Part shown: piece by piece, positions 7,107 to 15,724 of the stretch | Layout: the number at the start of each line of letters is the position of its first letter | Position numbering within the stretch: the stretch's first letter is position 1 | Source: Cohaesibacteraceae bacterium | GTDB lineage: Bacteria; Pseudomonadota; Alphaproteobacteria; Rhizobiales; MH13 | Assembly (NCBI GenBank): GCA_028281795.1 | Contig: JANQJE010000153.1 | Coordinates: forward strand, 1 to 33,363 | Reading direction: 5' to 3' | Length of the DNA: 33,363 bases | The notes under the pieces: generated by a model | What the model saw: only the letters and a program-made list of their open reading frames with translations | What the model was told of the DNA's origin: nothing | Database searches by the model: none | Made by a program: the position numbers and the translations under genes

Positions 7107-8710
7107 GCCGCTGTCCCGACCGTGGCGCGGTTTTCGATCAGCGCGAGCACGCATTTCGCCGCGACCGCCATGATGGTGGCCGTGGGGTTCATGCCGGATG
7201 AGGTGGGGAAGAGACTGCCATCGAAGATGTAGAGGTTCTCAACATCATGGCAGCGGCCCTCGGTGTTGGTGACCGAGGTCTCCGGATCGTTGCCCATCAC
7301 AGCGGTGCCCATGAGATGCCAGCCGCAATCCCGGATCAATGATGTGACGCTCGTCTCGATGGCGCCTGCTGCCTCCATCGCTTCAACGGCCCGGGCGGTG
7401 TGAAAGTCGAGCATGGCGCGGGTGTTGTCGGATACCGTGTAATGCACCTCGGCTGCCGGCAGGCCGCTGCTGTCCGTCTGCGTGTCGGAGAGCGCGATGC
7501 GGTTGACCTCGTCCGGCAGGTCTTCGCCAACGATCCCCCACTCGAACGAGCGGCCAAATTTGCGCCGTACGCGTTCGTGCAAGGTTGTGCCCCAGGCATC
7601 AGTCAGAGGACCATCGCCATAACCGGCGCGAAAGCTTTGCGGCCCGCCTGCAGGCATGCAGTTCCATTTCGCGCCGCGCACAAAGCCGCGCGATTTGTCG
7701 GTTTCGTAGAACTGCATGGAGGTGAGGATTTGCCCAGCGGGACCGACCCAGCTTTCCAGATCGTCGTCGAACGTGCCCATGACTGCGGCGAACGGATGCA
7801 TCATCAGCCGCCTTCCGACCAGACCGGAGCGGTTGGCCAGTCCGGACATCAGGAGCAGACGCGGGGTGCCGATGCCATTGGCGCAAAGGATCACCACATC
7901 CGCTTTATGACGATGACGTTCGCCCTTGCCATCGATCCAGACAACGCCGGATGCTCGACCAGGGCTATCGGTTTCGATCTCGCAAACGCGCGCGCCCGTC
8001 ACCAGGTTCACGCCCTGGTGGATGGCCTGTGGCCAGTGTGTCCGGTCGGGCGTGGCCTTCGCTTCATCGGAGCAGCCGGTCCCGCATGTGCTGCGCAGGA
8101 CGCAGGGTTGCAGCGAGCGGTAGGGGCGCGAGGGAATGGCGTTCGAGCCTGGCCACCAGTGCCAGCCAAGCTTGTTCATACCCGCCGCCGCTTTGCGGCC
8201 CACCTTGCCAATGGGCAGCGGCGGCAAGGGGCAGGGTGCGCCATCGGGGTAGGCGGTGTTGCCATCGCGGCCGGACACGGCCATGGCCTCCTCGACATAG
8301 GCGTAGAAGGGCTCCAAATCCTCATAGGTAAAGGGCCAGTCGTCGGCGATGCCGTCGAGCGTCTTGACGCGGAAATCCGATGGCATGAACCGCATCCAGT
8401 GCGCACCGTAGATCAGTGCCGCACCGCCGACACCGGCAAACATCAGAGGGTTCACATCCGAGTGTGACGTGTCGATCGGGTAGTCTTCCGCGCGACCTCT
8501 CACGTTGGGATTGGGGTGCCATTTCCGTAGCTGGGTCAGCTCCCAGTGGGGTGTCGCGCCATCGAAGGCATCGGCGGGAACCCAATCGCCCTGCTCCAGG
8601 ACTGTGACGGATATCCCGGCGGCGATGAGTTCACCGGCGGCGACCGCGCCTGATGGGCCGGCGCCGACGATCACCACATCGCTGTGCGCCGTCAATGAAG
8701 TCCCCGTCAT
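7103..8710 (-). CDS. GMC-family FAD-dependent oxidoreductase, probable sugar or glycoside dehydrogenase
   Basis: This 535-residue flavoprotein has an N-terminal dinucleotide-binding fold (VVIVGAGPSGAVAAG, glycines 16, 18 and 21) and a C-terminal GMC region. In the latter, His465 in CGWHLMGTAVMG and Asn508 in SSGMNPTATIM are the expected catalytic His/Asn pair. Similar enzymes paired with a subunit-3-like protein include gluconate, sorbitol or fructose dehydrogenases and glucoside 3-dehydrogenases. The GH31 glycosidase and glycoside transporter in the same operon make a glycoside or sugar dehydrogenase the best guess. No Sec or Tat signal and no cytochrome c gene are present, which is unlike the periplasmic complexes of the family. 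The start ATG shares its A with the ATPase stop (TGATG), and the stop overlaps the small-subunit start. Confidence 0.87.
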   Translation of the reverse strand: MTGTSLTAHSDVVIVGAGPSGAVAAGELIAAGISVTVLEQGDWVPADAFDGATPHWELTQLRKWHPNPNVRGRAEDYPIDTSHSDVNPLMFAGVGGAALIYGAHWMRFMPSDFRVKTLDGIADDWPFTYEDLEPFYAYVEEAMAVSGRDGNTAYPDGAPCPLPPLPIGKVGRKAAAGMNKLGWHWWPGSNAIPSRPYRSLQPCVLRSTCGTGCSDEAKATPDRTHWPQAIHQGVNLVTGARVCEIETDSPGRASGVVWIDGKGERHRHKADVVILCANGIGTPRLLLMSGLANRSGLVGRRLMMHPFAAVMGTFDDDLESWVGPAGQILTSMQFYETDKSRGFVRGAKWNCMPAGGPQSFRAGYGDGPLTDAWGTTLHERVRRKFGRSFEWGIVGEDLPDEVNRIALSDTQTDSSGLPAAEVHYTVSDNTRAMLDFHTARAVEAMEAAGAIETSVTSLIRDCGWHLMGTAVMGNDPETSVTNTEGRCHDVENLYIFDGSLFPTSSGMNPTATIMAVAAKCVLALIENRATVGTAA

Positions 8711-9786
8711 CAGCCCGTCTGGCGCAGGGCTGCCTGCGTGTCCGGGTCGAACAGATGCACCTGATCGGGTGGGATGGCGAGGCCGACATTTTCACCGGCT
8801 TTCAGTGCGCTGGTCCCGTTTGTGACGAGTACCAGTTCCGGATCGTTCTCTGTGAACAGATAGCTGGACGATCCCGTCGCTTCGACAGCGGCTATGCGCG
8901 TCGGGACGGCGCCAGGTGCGTCGGGTGCAACGACCGAGACATGTTCAGGGCGTAGGCCCACGGTCACGGCTTGACCCGGCTGCATGGTCACATCGGTCGC
9001 GATTGTTGCGCCAAGCGCCGCGACGCTGGAGCCGTCTTCGGCCACAACGCCTGGGGCGAAGTTCATGGCCGGCGATCCGATGAAACCTGCCACGAACCGG
9101 TTGGCGGGACGCTCGTAGAGTTCGAGCGGTGCGCCTTGCTGCTCAATCACGCCAGCGCGCAGGACCACGACATGGTCGGCCATCGTCATGGCTTCGATCT
9201 GATCGTGCGTCACATAGACGGAGGTTGCACCGATCCTGTCGTGCAAGGCCCGGATTTCCTTGCGCATACGCACCCGCAAGGCGGCGTCCAGGTTCGACAG
9301 GGGCTCGTCGAACAGAAATGCCTTCGGCGAGCGGATGATCGCCCGGCCCATGGCTACCCGCTGGCGTTGACCGCCGGACAAGGCGCGGGGGAACCGGTCA
9401 AGCAGGTTTTCCAGACCGATGGTTTCGGCAACTTCCTGCGCGCGCTTTGCGCGTTCGGCTTTGGAGACGCCTTTCAAACGCAGCGCATAGGTGAGATTGT
9501 CGCGCACATTCATGTGAGGGTAGAGCGCGTACGACTGGAACACCATCGCCAGGTCCCGGTGGCGCGGCGCAAGATCGTTCACCAGCCGGTCCTCGATCCA
9601 CATGTTCCCGGCGCTGATCTTTTCGAGACCAGCGATGGTACGCAGAAGGGTCGACTTGCCGCATCCCGATGGCCCGACCAGCGCGACGAACCCGCCTTTG
9701 GGAATGGTCAGATCGACGCTCTTCAAGGCGTGGAACGCGCCATAGTGCTTGTCGACGTTCTCGATACGGATTTGAGGCTGACTCAT
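8710..9786 (-). CDS. Carbohydrate ABC transporter ATP-binding protein (UgpC/MsmK/MalK type)
   Basis: This 358-residue ATPase energises the maltose-type importer encoded upstream. Visible in order are Walker A GPSGCGKST near residue 38, Q-loop MVFQSYALYPHM near 82, signature LSGGQRQRVAMGRA near 135, Walker B AFLFDEPLSNLD near 155, and the H-loop VTHDQIEAMTMAD near 190. A C-terminal regulatory TOBE/OB section contains VTVGLRPEHVSVV. The ATG at 9786 overlaps the permease stop (ATGA). The reading frame stays open for almost 900 bases further upstream, but that extension lies inside the permease gene and is not coding. The protein has the full MalK-type length, so it may also dock regulatory partners. 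Confidence 0.92.
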   Translation of the reverse strand: MSQPQIRIENVDKHYGAFHALKSVDLTIPKGGFVALVGPSGCGKSTLLRTIAGLEKISAGNMWIEDRLVNDLAPRHRDLAMVFQSYALYPHMNVRDNLTYALRLKGVSKAERAKRAQEVAETIGLENLLDRFPRALSGGQRQRVAMGRAIIRSPKAFLFDEPLSNLDAALRVRMRKEIRALHDRIGATSVYVTHDQIEAMTMADHVVVLRAGVIEQQGAPLELYERPANRFVAGFIGSPAMNFAPGVVAEDGSSVAALGATIATDVTMQPGQAVTVGLRPEHVSVVAPDAPGAVPTRIAAVEATGSSSYLFTENDPELVLVTNGTSALKAGENVGLAIPPDQVHLFDPDTQAALRQTG

Positions 9787-10610
9787 TTCAGGGCTCCGGA
9801 GGTCAGACCGTTGACGATCTGGCGTTGCAGGAGGACGAAGGCGGCGAGGATCGGCGTCACATAGGTCGCCGCGAAGGCCATAATCGCGTTCCAGTTCACC
9901 ACGTTGGGTTGGAGGAAATTCGTCATGCCGATGGACGCCGGTTGCAGGCGGTTGTCGGCGATCAGCGAGGCCGAATAGACGTATTCTCCGAAGCCCTGCA
10001 TAAAGATGAGAAGCGCGGCTACGAGGATGCCGTTGCGCGCCAGCGGCAGCACGATGAAGAAGAATGCCCCGGCGCGCGAGTTGCCATCGACGAGCGCCGC
10101 TTCCTCCAGTTCCCTTGGGATGGTCATGAAGGTTGCGCGGCAGAGAATGACGAAGAATGGCATCGTTTTCGCGGCGATGGCGAGCACGGCGGCCAGGCGC
10201 GGATAGTCGAGCAGGCCTATGGAGGCGAACCCGACAAAGATGGGCGTTACCATCAGGCTCGGCGGCAACACCTGAAGCATCAGGACTGTGAACAGCGCCA
10301 CATCGATCCAGCCATTGCGGTAGCGTGCAAGGACATAGGCTGCACCCGCTCCGATGATGGCCGTAATGGCGGTGACACCTGAGGCGATGAGCAGCGAGTT
10401 CCACAGATAGCGCGGGATGTTGGTGGTCGCCCAGACCTCCGCATAGGTGCTCCATTGCGGGTCTTCGGGAAGCAGCTGCGGCGGGACGGCGAAGATGGCC
10501 GAGCCGGTCTTCAGGCTGGTGACGTACATCCAGTAAAGCGGGAACAGGTAGATAACCGCCAGCAGTAGCGCAATGAGGAAGAGGATGCGGTTGTGAAGGG
10601 GTGATCGCAT
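9783..10610 (-). CDS. Carbohydrate ABC transporter permease (MalG type)
   Basis: This 275-residue permease has six predicted membrane segments, beginning with ILFLIALLLAVIYLFPLYW near the N-terminus. The cytoplasmic EAA loop is visible as PRELEEAALVDGNSRAG followed by ILPLARNG-like residues near 170-190. The ATG at 10610 starts just before the first membrane helix and fits MalG-family N-termini; an upstream in-frame start at 10745 would add an Arg-rich stretch with no family counterpart and would overlap the MalF-type gene, so it is rejected. Only eight bases separate it from the preceding permease stop. Its own stop overlaps the ATPase start. Confidence 0.9.
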   Translation of the reverse strand: MRSPLHNRILFLIALLLAVIYLFPLYWMYVTSLKTGSAIFAVPPQLLPEDPQWSTYAEVWATTNIPRYLWNSLLIASGVTAITAIIGAGAAYVLARYRNGWIDVALFTVLMLQVLPPSLMVTPIFVGFASIGLLDYPRLAAVLAIAAKTMPFFVILCRATFMTIPRELEEAALVDGNSRAGAFFFIVLPLARNGILVAALLIFMQGFGEYVYSASLIADNRLQPASIGMTNFLQPNVVNWNAIMAFAATYVTPILAAFVLLQRQIVNGLTSGALK

Positions 10611-10618
10611 GGGCCGTC

Positions 10619-11521
10619 TCACATCCGCGTTTCGGCGCGCGTCGAGCGTACATAGACCAGCGACACGGCAAGCACGACGAGGATCATCATCACCGAGATC
10701 ACCGCGCCGCGCCCGAAGTCGAACTCCCGGAAGGACAATTGCCACGACCAGTACTGCGCCACGGTGGACGAGCCTGCTGGACCACCGGAGGTGATGGCGG
10801 CGAAGAGATCGAACTGTTGCAGTGTGAAGATGACCCCAAGTGCGAGAACGGCTCCGATGGTGGAGCGCATCATAGGCAGCGTGATCGTCCAGAATTTCTG
10901 CCAGGCCGTCGCACCATCCAGAGCCGCTGCCTCGTATAGGTCGTCGGGAATCGCGGCGAGCCCGACCGACAGCAGGATCATGTTGAACGGCATGCCGTAC
11001 CAGATGTTGGCAAGGATCACCGAGTAGAGCGACACGTCGATGTCGGAGCGCCAGAAGATCGGTTCGGAGATGAGCCCCATGCTCAAAAGGACGTGGTTGA
11101 TGACGCCAAAATCACCCGATAGCAGCCAGTTCCAAAGCACGCCGACGACAAGGCCAGGCATCACCCAGGCGGCCAGGAAGAGCCCTCGGAACCATGTCGC
11201 GCCCGGGAACTTCTGATGAAAGAACAGAGCAAACGCAAAACCGATGGTAAATTGAAAGGCAACCGATCCAACCGTGAAGATGATCGTGTTCCACAACACC
11301 ATCTGGGCCAGCGGGTCGCGGAAGATGGAGAGGTAATTGTCCCAGCCGGCGCCGGGGTGCAGCAGGGTCCCGAGCGAGAAGACGTCGACCTGCTGAAACG
11401 AGATGATGACATTGTAGAGAAGCGGCAGGCCGGCAAAGGCGAGCAGGTAGAGCAACGCAAAACCGATGAGCAGCGTATCGAAGCCGATGCCATCGCGCAT
11501 GCTTCTCAGAGGACCCATCAT
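10619..11521 (-). CDS. Carbohydrate ABC transporter permease (MalF type, short form)
   Basis: This permease of about 300 residues pairs with the MalG-type protein. Hydrophobic segments are spaced as in six-helix MalF homologues without the large enteric periplasmic domain. The EAA loop reads IPDDLYEAAALDGATAWQKF, and the C-terminal part contains ITSGGPAGSSTVAQYW, a typical family stretch. Two adjacent ATG codons (11521 and 11518) follow AGGAGCACC, and the second has the better spacing to GGAG, so the exact start is uncertain by one residue. A longer TTG start at 11551 is less likely because it would lie in the loop of the intergenic hairpin. The gene follows the binding-protein gene after an 80-base gap that holds a strong stem-loop. 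Confidence 0.9.
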   Translation of the reverse strand: MMGPLRSMRDGIGFDTLLIGFALLYLLAFAGLPLLYNVIISFQQVDVFSLGTLLHPGAGWDNYLSIFRDPLAQMVLWNTIIFTVGSVAFQFTIGFAFALFFHQKFPGATWFRGLFLAAWVMPGLVVGVLWNWLLSGDFGVINHVLLSMGLISEPIFWRSDIDVSLYSVILANIWYGMPFNMILLSVGLAAIPDDLYEAAALDGATAWQKFWTITLPMMRSTIGAVLALGVIFTLQQFDLFAAITSGGPAGSSTVAQYWSWQLSFREFDFGRGAVISVMMILVVLAVSLVYVRSTRAETRM

Positions 11522-11540
11522 GGTGCTCCTGTTGGGTGGA

Positions 11541-11572
11541 TCAGGCGGCAATCCGGTGCCGCTGCCGCCTGA
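11541..11572 (-). terminator. Intercistronic stem-loop between binding-protein and permease genes
   Basis: Bases 11541-11550 (TCAGGCGGCA) are perfectly complementary to 11563-11572 (TGCCGCCTGA), giving a 10-bp GC-rich stem with a 12-nt loop. No T-run follows on the minus strand, so it is not a classic terminator. Its place after the binding-protein stop (11603) and before the MalF-type start matches the malE-malF type of hairpin that protects upstream mRNA and raises binding-protein levels. Confidence 0.65.
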
Positions 11573-11602
11573 CCTGTGTGCAGTGATCGGACCCCGATCC
11601 GA

Positions 11603-12820
11603 TCAGTTGAGGATACCATCGATGACGCTTTGTGCGTCATCAAGGGCTTCCTGCGGTTCTTTCTGGCCGGTTAGCGAGGACTGAATCGCGTCCTGAATGG
11701 CGCGGGAAATGCGCGGCCATTCGGGGTGTGGGCCACGGTTGGCGGCGTATTGAAGCTGCTCGGTGAACACTTCTGCTGCTGCGTCGATACGCGCATCGCC
11801 GGTCGAGGCGAGAGGAACGTCGACGCGGGAAGGCATGCGGGTAAACTCCGGCCACATGCGATGCGCCTGACTGTCAAAGTACTCCAGGAAGGCGAATGCT
11901 TCATCCGGGTGTTCGGTGTTGGCGAAGATCGCCAGATTGAAGTCACCCAAAGCTGAGGCGCGCGGGCCACCCTCTTCACGCACCGGAAGCAGCGTCACGC
12001 CCCAGTCGAAGTCCGCATCGGCCGCCATACGGCCAAGTTCCCATGGTCCGGAGATCACCATCGCGGCGTTGCCGCCATTGAAGGTTCCGGTGGAATCCCA
12101 CTGGCCGCGTGTCAGCGTGTCGGGGCTGGTAAGACCTTCATCGAGCAAAGTCTTCCAGAAGGAGAGCGCATCGGCCGCCCCATCGCCATTGACTTGCTCG
12201 AAGGAACCGCCGGTCATCTGCAGCCAGGGAAGGAACTGGAACGTGCCTTCTTCGGATGCCTTGGCGGAGAAGGCGATGCCATAGACATCATTGTCCGGAT
12301 CGGTCAGCGCGGAAGCGGCCTCGTAGAGTTCATCCCAGGTAGAAGGCGGATTGTCTGGATCGAGGCCGGCGGCTTCGAACAGATCCTTGTTGTAGTAGAG
12401 CGCGATGGTGTTGGAAGCACGTGGGATGCCATAGACGCCACCGTCCCAGGTGAAGGATGAGCGTGGACCGGGGAAGTAATTGTCCATGTCGATCTGGTCG
12501 GACGCTGTGGCGAGGTCCGTCAGATCGAGGAAGGCGCCACGTGCGGCAAAGGCTGCATGGTCGGGGTTGTCGATGGAAATGATGTCCGGATTGGTACCGG
12601 TTGCAAAGGCCCGCAGATTTTCCGTCACGATGTCATCGAAGCGGATCTCGCGAACGTCGATGGTGATGCCATTGTCCATTTCGGTGAACTCACCGGCGAA
12701 GGTGGCTTCGGCGCCGGTGGCGCTTTCGGTCCACAGGGTGAGCGTGACATCCTGGGCCGCGACGTTGGCGGTGGATGTCAGAAGCGCCGCGAAGGCAAGC
12801 GCTGTGAGTGTCTGTTTCAT
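11603..12820 (-). CDS. Carbohydrate ABC transporter periplasmic substrate-binding protein (MalE/UgpB type)
   Basis: This 405-residue periplasmic binding protein belongs to the extracellular solute-binding family 1. The N-terminus is a Sec signal peptide ([14 protein letters not shown]..., cleavage after NVAAQ or nearby), followed by the first strand [12 protein letters not shown]. Other landmarks are [21 protein letters not shown], a [23 protein letters not shown]-like segment (read in parts), and a C-terminal helical domain. It probably binds the oligosaccharide or glycoside cleaved by the GH31 enzyme encoded directly upstream. The Shine-Dalgarno GGGAGACC precedes the ATG at 12820. The 60-base gap to the GH31 gene carries a small hairpin. 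The ligand cannot be read from sequence. Confidence 0.92.
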   Translation of the reverse strand: MKQTLTALAFAALLTSTANVAAQDVTLTLWTESATGAEATFAGEFTEMDNGITIDVREIRFDDIVTENLRAFATGTNPDIISIDNPDHAAFAARGAFLDLTDLATASDQIDMDNYFPGPRSSFTWDGGVYGIPRASNTIALYYNKDLFEAAGLDPDNPPSTWDELYEAASALTDPDNDVYGIAFSAKASEEGTFQFLPWLQMTGGSFEQVNGDGAADALSFWKTLLDEGLTSPDTLTRGQWDSTGTFNGGNAAMVISGPWELGRMAADADFDWGVTLLPVREEGGPRASALGDFNLAIFANTEHPDEAFAFLEYFDSQAHRMWPEFTRMPSRVDVPLASTGDARIDAAAEVFTEQLQYAANRGPHPEWPRISRAIQDAIQSSLTGQKEPQEALDDAQSVIDGILN

Positions 12821-12880
12821 GATGGTCTCCCTTGTTGTCGGCGCCTTGGTGGCGCTTTTTGGATGTGGCTCTCCATAGGG

Positions 12881-14965
12881 TCAGGTGGGGGGCAAGAGTG
12901 CGGGGAAAGCCTGGGTGAAGCGTTGGATTGCGTCGGCGCGAACGAACACGCCGGGTTTGCCAAACGGTGCGTCGACGAGCGGCTGCGAGCCACCGCCATG
13001 GGTTTCTCCTGACCACACATGCACCCAGTCGGTGCCGTCAGGCAGCATGACGCGGAGCGTTGTCTCGCCAGGGTTCAGGACCGGAGCGACCAGCATGTCC
13101 GGTCCAAGCATGTAGCTCATGCCGTCGGCTCCAGCGTCTGTCTCGAAATGATAGAACAGCGGTGCCATCACCGGGTCGCCTGTCTTGGTGTAGTGGGCGA
13201 AAACCTCTTCCAGATAGGGTCTCAATGCCTCACGTACCTTCAGCAGGTCGGTCAGAACGGCCTCGACCTCCTCGCCAAAGGACCAGATCTCGTTCGGCCC
13301 ACCGGTGCTGGTGAAGATGTTGAATGTGTCCTGGCCGTAGCTCACCGGCTCCCCGTCCTCTGGAACGGGCACGCCTTCGGGCACACGGAAGCCATGCAGG
13401 CGGCAGATCGGCGAGAAAACACCGAATTCGAACCAGCGGATCAGCAGTTCGCGGAACGCGTTTGAGCCGCCATGACCGTCGTAAAACCCACCGATATCGG
13501 TGGTCCACCAGCCCATACCGGCCATTCCTGCATGCAGGCCCGCAGGTAGCTGTGCGCGGAACCAGTCCCAATCCGACCAGACATCGCCGGACCAGAGGAT
13601 CACGCCATGCTGCTGCGAGCCTGCCCAGGCGGATCGGCAGAGCAGCACACCATCTTGGTGACCCAGCGCATCGAGATTTTGACGGTAGTTGGCTTCGTGC
13701 AGGACCGGATAGCCGCTGAGCATTTCAGCGCCATTGCCAAGCGCCGTGCGGACATTTTCCGGATGGGCCGGCCTCATTTCCGGCTCGCACGCATCGAGCC
13801 AGAAATTCTTGAAGCCATTGTCGACGTAGTTCTCTTTCACCAGTTTCCAGTGGAAGTCACGCGCTTCAGGGTTGAAGGCATCGTAATAGGTGAAGAAGCC
13901 GGGCCCGAACGGGTCCTTGTCCGGGAACGGAATCATCACCGGTGAGCCACGCTCGGAGGTGAAGATCAATCCGCGCTCGGTCATGTGCTTGTAGTGGTCG
14001 GAGGCTGCGGACACCGTTGGCCAGATGGAGACCATGACCTCGATGCCCATGGCACCCAACTCGTCTACCAGGCCCTTGGGATCAGGCCATTCCTTGGGAT
14101 CGAACTTCCACTCGCCCTGACGGCTCCAGGCAAAGAAGTCGATGACGATGCAGGAGAGTGGGAGCCCGCGTGCTTTGTGTTCACGGGCCACGGAAAGGAG
14201 TTCGTCCTGTGTGCGGTAGCGCAGCTTGCATTGCCAGAAGCCCAATGCCCAATCGGGGATATCGGGCGATTTGCCCGTGGCGGTGATGTAGCTGCGCACA
14301 ATCTCGCGAGGGGTGTCTCCAGCAGTGATCCAATAGTCCAGCCCGTTGGTCGCGTCGGCTGTCCAGCGTGTAACGTTGCTGGCAAACTCGGCGCGTCCGA
14401 CGGCCGGGTTGTTCCACAGAAAGCCATAGCCGCGTGAGGAGACCACGAACGGGATCACCACATGGGCATTCTGCTGCATCAGCGTGGTGGAAACGCCTTT
14501 CAGGTCCATCCTGCCATGCTGCGGCTGGCCAAGACCCCAAAGCCGCTCACCATCATAGGCCTTGAACTGTTGTTCCAGTTTCCAGGAGCCCGATGCCAGG
14601 GCCTTGAAGTTGCGTGGACGCGGCCCGGCAAAATGAGAGCGGGTTTCACAGAGCAGTTCTTCACCCGTATCGGCGCGTACAAAGCGGAGCATCAGTTCGC
14701 GGCGAACGTCTGCACCATAGCGTGTTTTGATCCAAAGCTCGGCACGTAACCGGCCGCGCGTTATGGAAGCGGTTTCACCATCAATGGTGATCTCGGCATT
14801 CTGTCCATCGACGGGCAGAAGCGCATCGACATGCGGCGGCACAAGCTCCTGACCGGGACGCGCCCGCACACGCAGTGCATCCTCGCCCCATGGCTCGACC
14901 CGCAGTCGCTCTCCAAGAAAATCACAAACCAGCGCACTACCATCGCGTGTGAACACAGCGGTCAT
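12881..14965 (-). CDS. Glycoside hydrolase family 31 (alpha-glucosidase/alpha-xylosidase type)
   Basis: This 694-residue cytoplasmic glycosidase has no signal peptide. The N-terminal beta-sandwich (about 1-235) is followed by the (beta/alpha)8 barrel. The GH31 nucleophile motif is FWLDACEPE with Asp391 as nucleophile and Glu394 conserved, and the likely acid/base is Asp461 in ILWSGDVWSDWDW. The C-terminal domain holds MLGPDMLVAPVLNPGE and WVHVWSGET. The WLDA(C/T)EPE form is more like alpha-xylosidase or alpha-glucosidase branches than the ADFGE form of sulfoquinovosidases. The substrate is probably an alpha-linked disaccharide or short glycoside imported by the MalE-type system encoded next to it. 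The start ATG at 14965 lies three bases from the SDR stop. Confidence 0.92.
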   Translation of the reverse strand: MTAVFTRDGSALVCDFLGERLRVEPWGEDALRVRARPGQELVPPHVDALLPVDGQNAEITIDGETASITRGRLRAELWIKTRYGADVRRELMLRFVRADTGEELLCETRSHFAGPRPRNFKALASGSWKLEQQFKAYDGERLWGLGQPQHGRMDLKGVSTTLMQQNAHVVIPFVVSSRGYGFLWNNPAVGRAEFASNVTRWTADATNGLDYWITAGDTPREIVRSYITATGKSPDIPDWALGFWQCKLRYRTQDELLSVAREHKARGLPLSCIVIDFFAWSRQGEWKFDPKEWPDPKGLVDELGAMGIEVMVSIWPTVSAASDHYKHMTERGLIFTSERGSPVMIPFPDKDPFGPGFFTYYDAFNPEARDFHWKLVKENYVDNGFKNFWLDACEPEMRPAHPENVRTALGNGAEMLSGYPVLHEANYRQNLDALGHQDGVLLCRSAWAGSQQHGVILWSGDVWSDWDWFRAQLPAGLHAGMAGMGWWTTDIGGFYDGHGGSNAFRELLIRWFEFGVFSPICRLHGFRVPEGVPVPEDGEPVSYGQDTFNIFTSTGGPNEIWSFGEEVEAVLTDLLKVREALRPYLEEVFAHYTKTGDPVMAPLFYHFETDAGADGMSYMLGPDMLVAPVLNPGETTLRVMLPDGTDWVHVWSGETHGGGSQPLVDAPFGKPGVFVRADAIQRFTQAFPALLPPT

Positions 14966-14968
14966 CGT

Positions 14969-15724
14969 CTATCCAATCGCAAGGTAAGCGCCGTCGAGAA
15001 TGACGGCGGTGCCGGACATGTAGTCGGCCTCATCAGAGGCTACGAACGCGGCCAGCGCCGCAACTTCTTCCGGTTGGGCAGCACGCCCCGCCGGGATACC
15101 TGCGATGACCTCATCCATGATGTCTTGAGGGATCGCCTTGACCGCCTCGGTGGCGATCAACCCGGGGGCAAGGGCAACGGCGCGGATGTCGGGTGCATGG
15201 TCGAGTGCCAGTGAGCGCGTCATGGCGAGCACGGCGCCCTTGGTCGCCTGATAGGCTGAAAAGCCCTTTTCGCCGACGAAACTCTGGACCGAAGCCGTGT
15301 TGACGATCACGCCCTTTCCCCCCTGTTCGCGCATCTGTTCGACGGCGACCTTGGCGCCCATCCAGTAACCGCGAATGCCAACGCCGGTGATGGCGTTGAA
15401 CTCTTCGAGCGTCTGTTCGTGAATCGGCTTGAAGACGGCGGTGAAAGCGTTGTTGTGCCAGATGTCGATGCGCCCGAACCGCTCGACCGTTTCGGAGGCC
15501 AGCGCCTGCACCTGATCCGGTTCCGCCATGTCTGTGTGGTGAAAGGCTCCGCCGATGGCATCGGCGATGTCAGCACCTTTCGGATTGATGTCGGCGATCA
15601 TCACCTTGGCGCCTTCTTGTGCAAAGCGCTCGGCGCAGGCCCGGCCAATGCCCTCGGCTGCGCCGGTGATCACGTAGACTTTGCCCTCGTGTCGGCCCGG
15701 TACGGGAAACATGCGGGCGCTCAT
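14969..15724 (-). CDS. Short-chain dehydrogenase/reductase, probable sugar dehydrogenase
   Basis: This 251-residue classical SDR has the cofactor motif TGAAEGIG (Thr20-Gly27), a catalytic Ser145 in NTASVQS and Tyr158/Lys162 in YQATK. Asp44 (IADIN) at the end of the second strand suggests NAD rather than NADP. The usual NNAG motif reads NNAF (91-94), a small deviation. The C-terminus IPAGRAAQPEEVAALAAFV and SGTAVILDGAY is typical of the family. Together with the SMP-30 lactonase of the convergent operon it could form an oxidation-lactonolysis pair for the released sugar (inference). Its start ATG overlaps the EthD-like gene's stop (ATGA). Confidence 0.9.
   Translation of the reverse strand: MSARMFPVPGRHEGKVYVITGAAEGIGRACAERFAQEGAKVMIADINPKGADIADAIGGAFHHTDMAEPDQVQALASETVERFGRIDIWHNNAFTAVFKPIHEQTLEEFNAITGVGIRGYWMGAKVAVEQMREQGGKGVIVNTASVQSFVGEKGFSAYQATKGAVLAMTRSLALDHAPDIRAVALAPGLIATEAVKAIPQDIMDEVIAGIPAGRAAQPEEVAALAAFVASDEADYMSGTAVILDGAYLAIG

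Noticed and set aside
7400-8467. 355-residue open frame opposite the GMC oxidoreductase
   Set aside because: It is the shadow of a well-supported gene with conserved FAD and catalytic motifs, and no recognisable domain or ribosome site supports the plus-strand frame.
9787-10671. Long in-frame N-terminal extension of the MalK-type ATPase gene
   Set aside because: The extension reads through the MalG-type permease gene on the same strand in another frame and has an Arg/His-rich composition with no family counterpart. The ATPase starts at 9786 with an ATGA overlap.
12841-12860. GCGCC-ttggt-GGCGC plus T-run as a plus-strand terminator
   Set aside because: The T-run is on the plus strand, where no gene ends; on the coding minus strand it is not a terminator. 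It is kept only as a possible mRNA hairpin.
12881-15724. Sulfoquinovose (sulfo-Entner-Doudoroff) pathway, suggested by GH31 + SDR + SMP-30 lactonase
   Set aside because: The GH31 nucleophile motif is WLDACEPE rather than the ADFGE form of sulfoquinovosidases, and no sulfogluconate dehydratase or aldolase gene is present.
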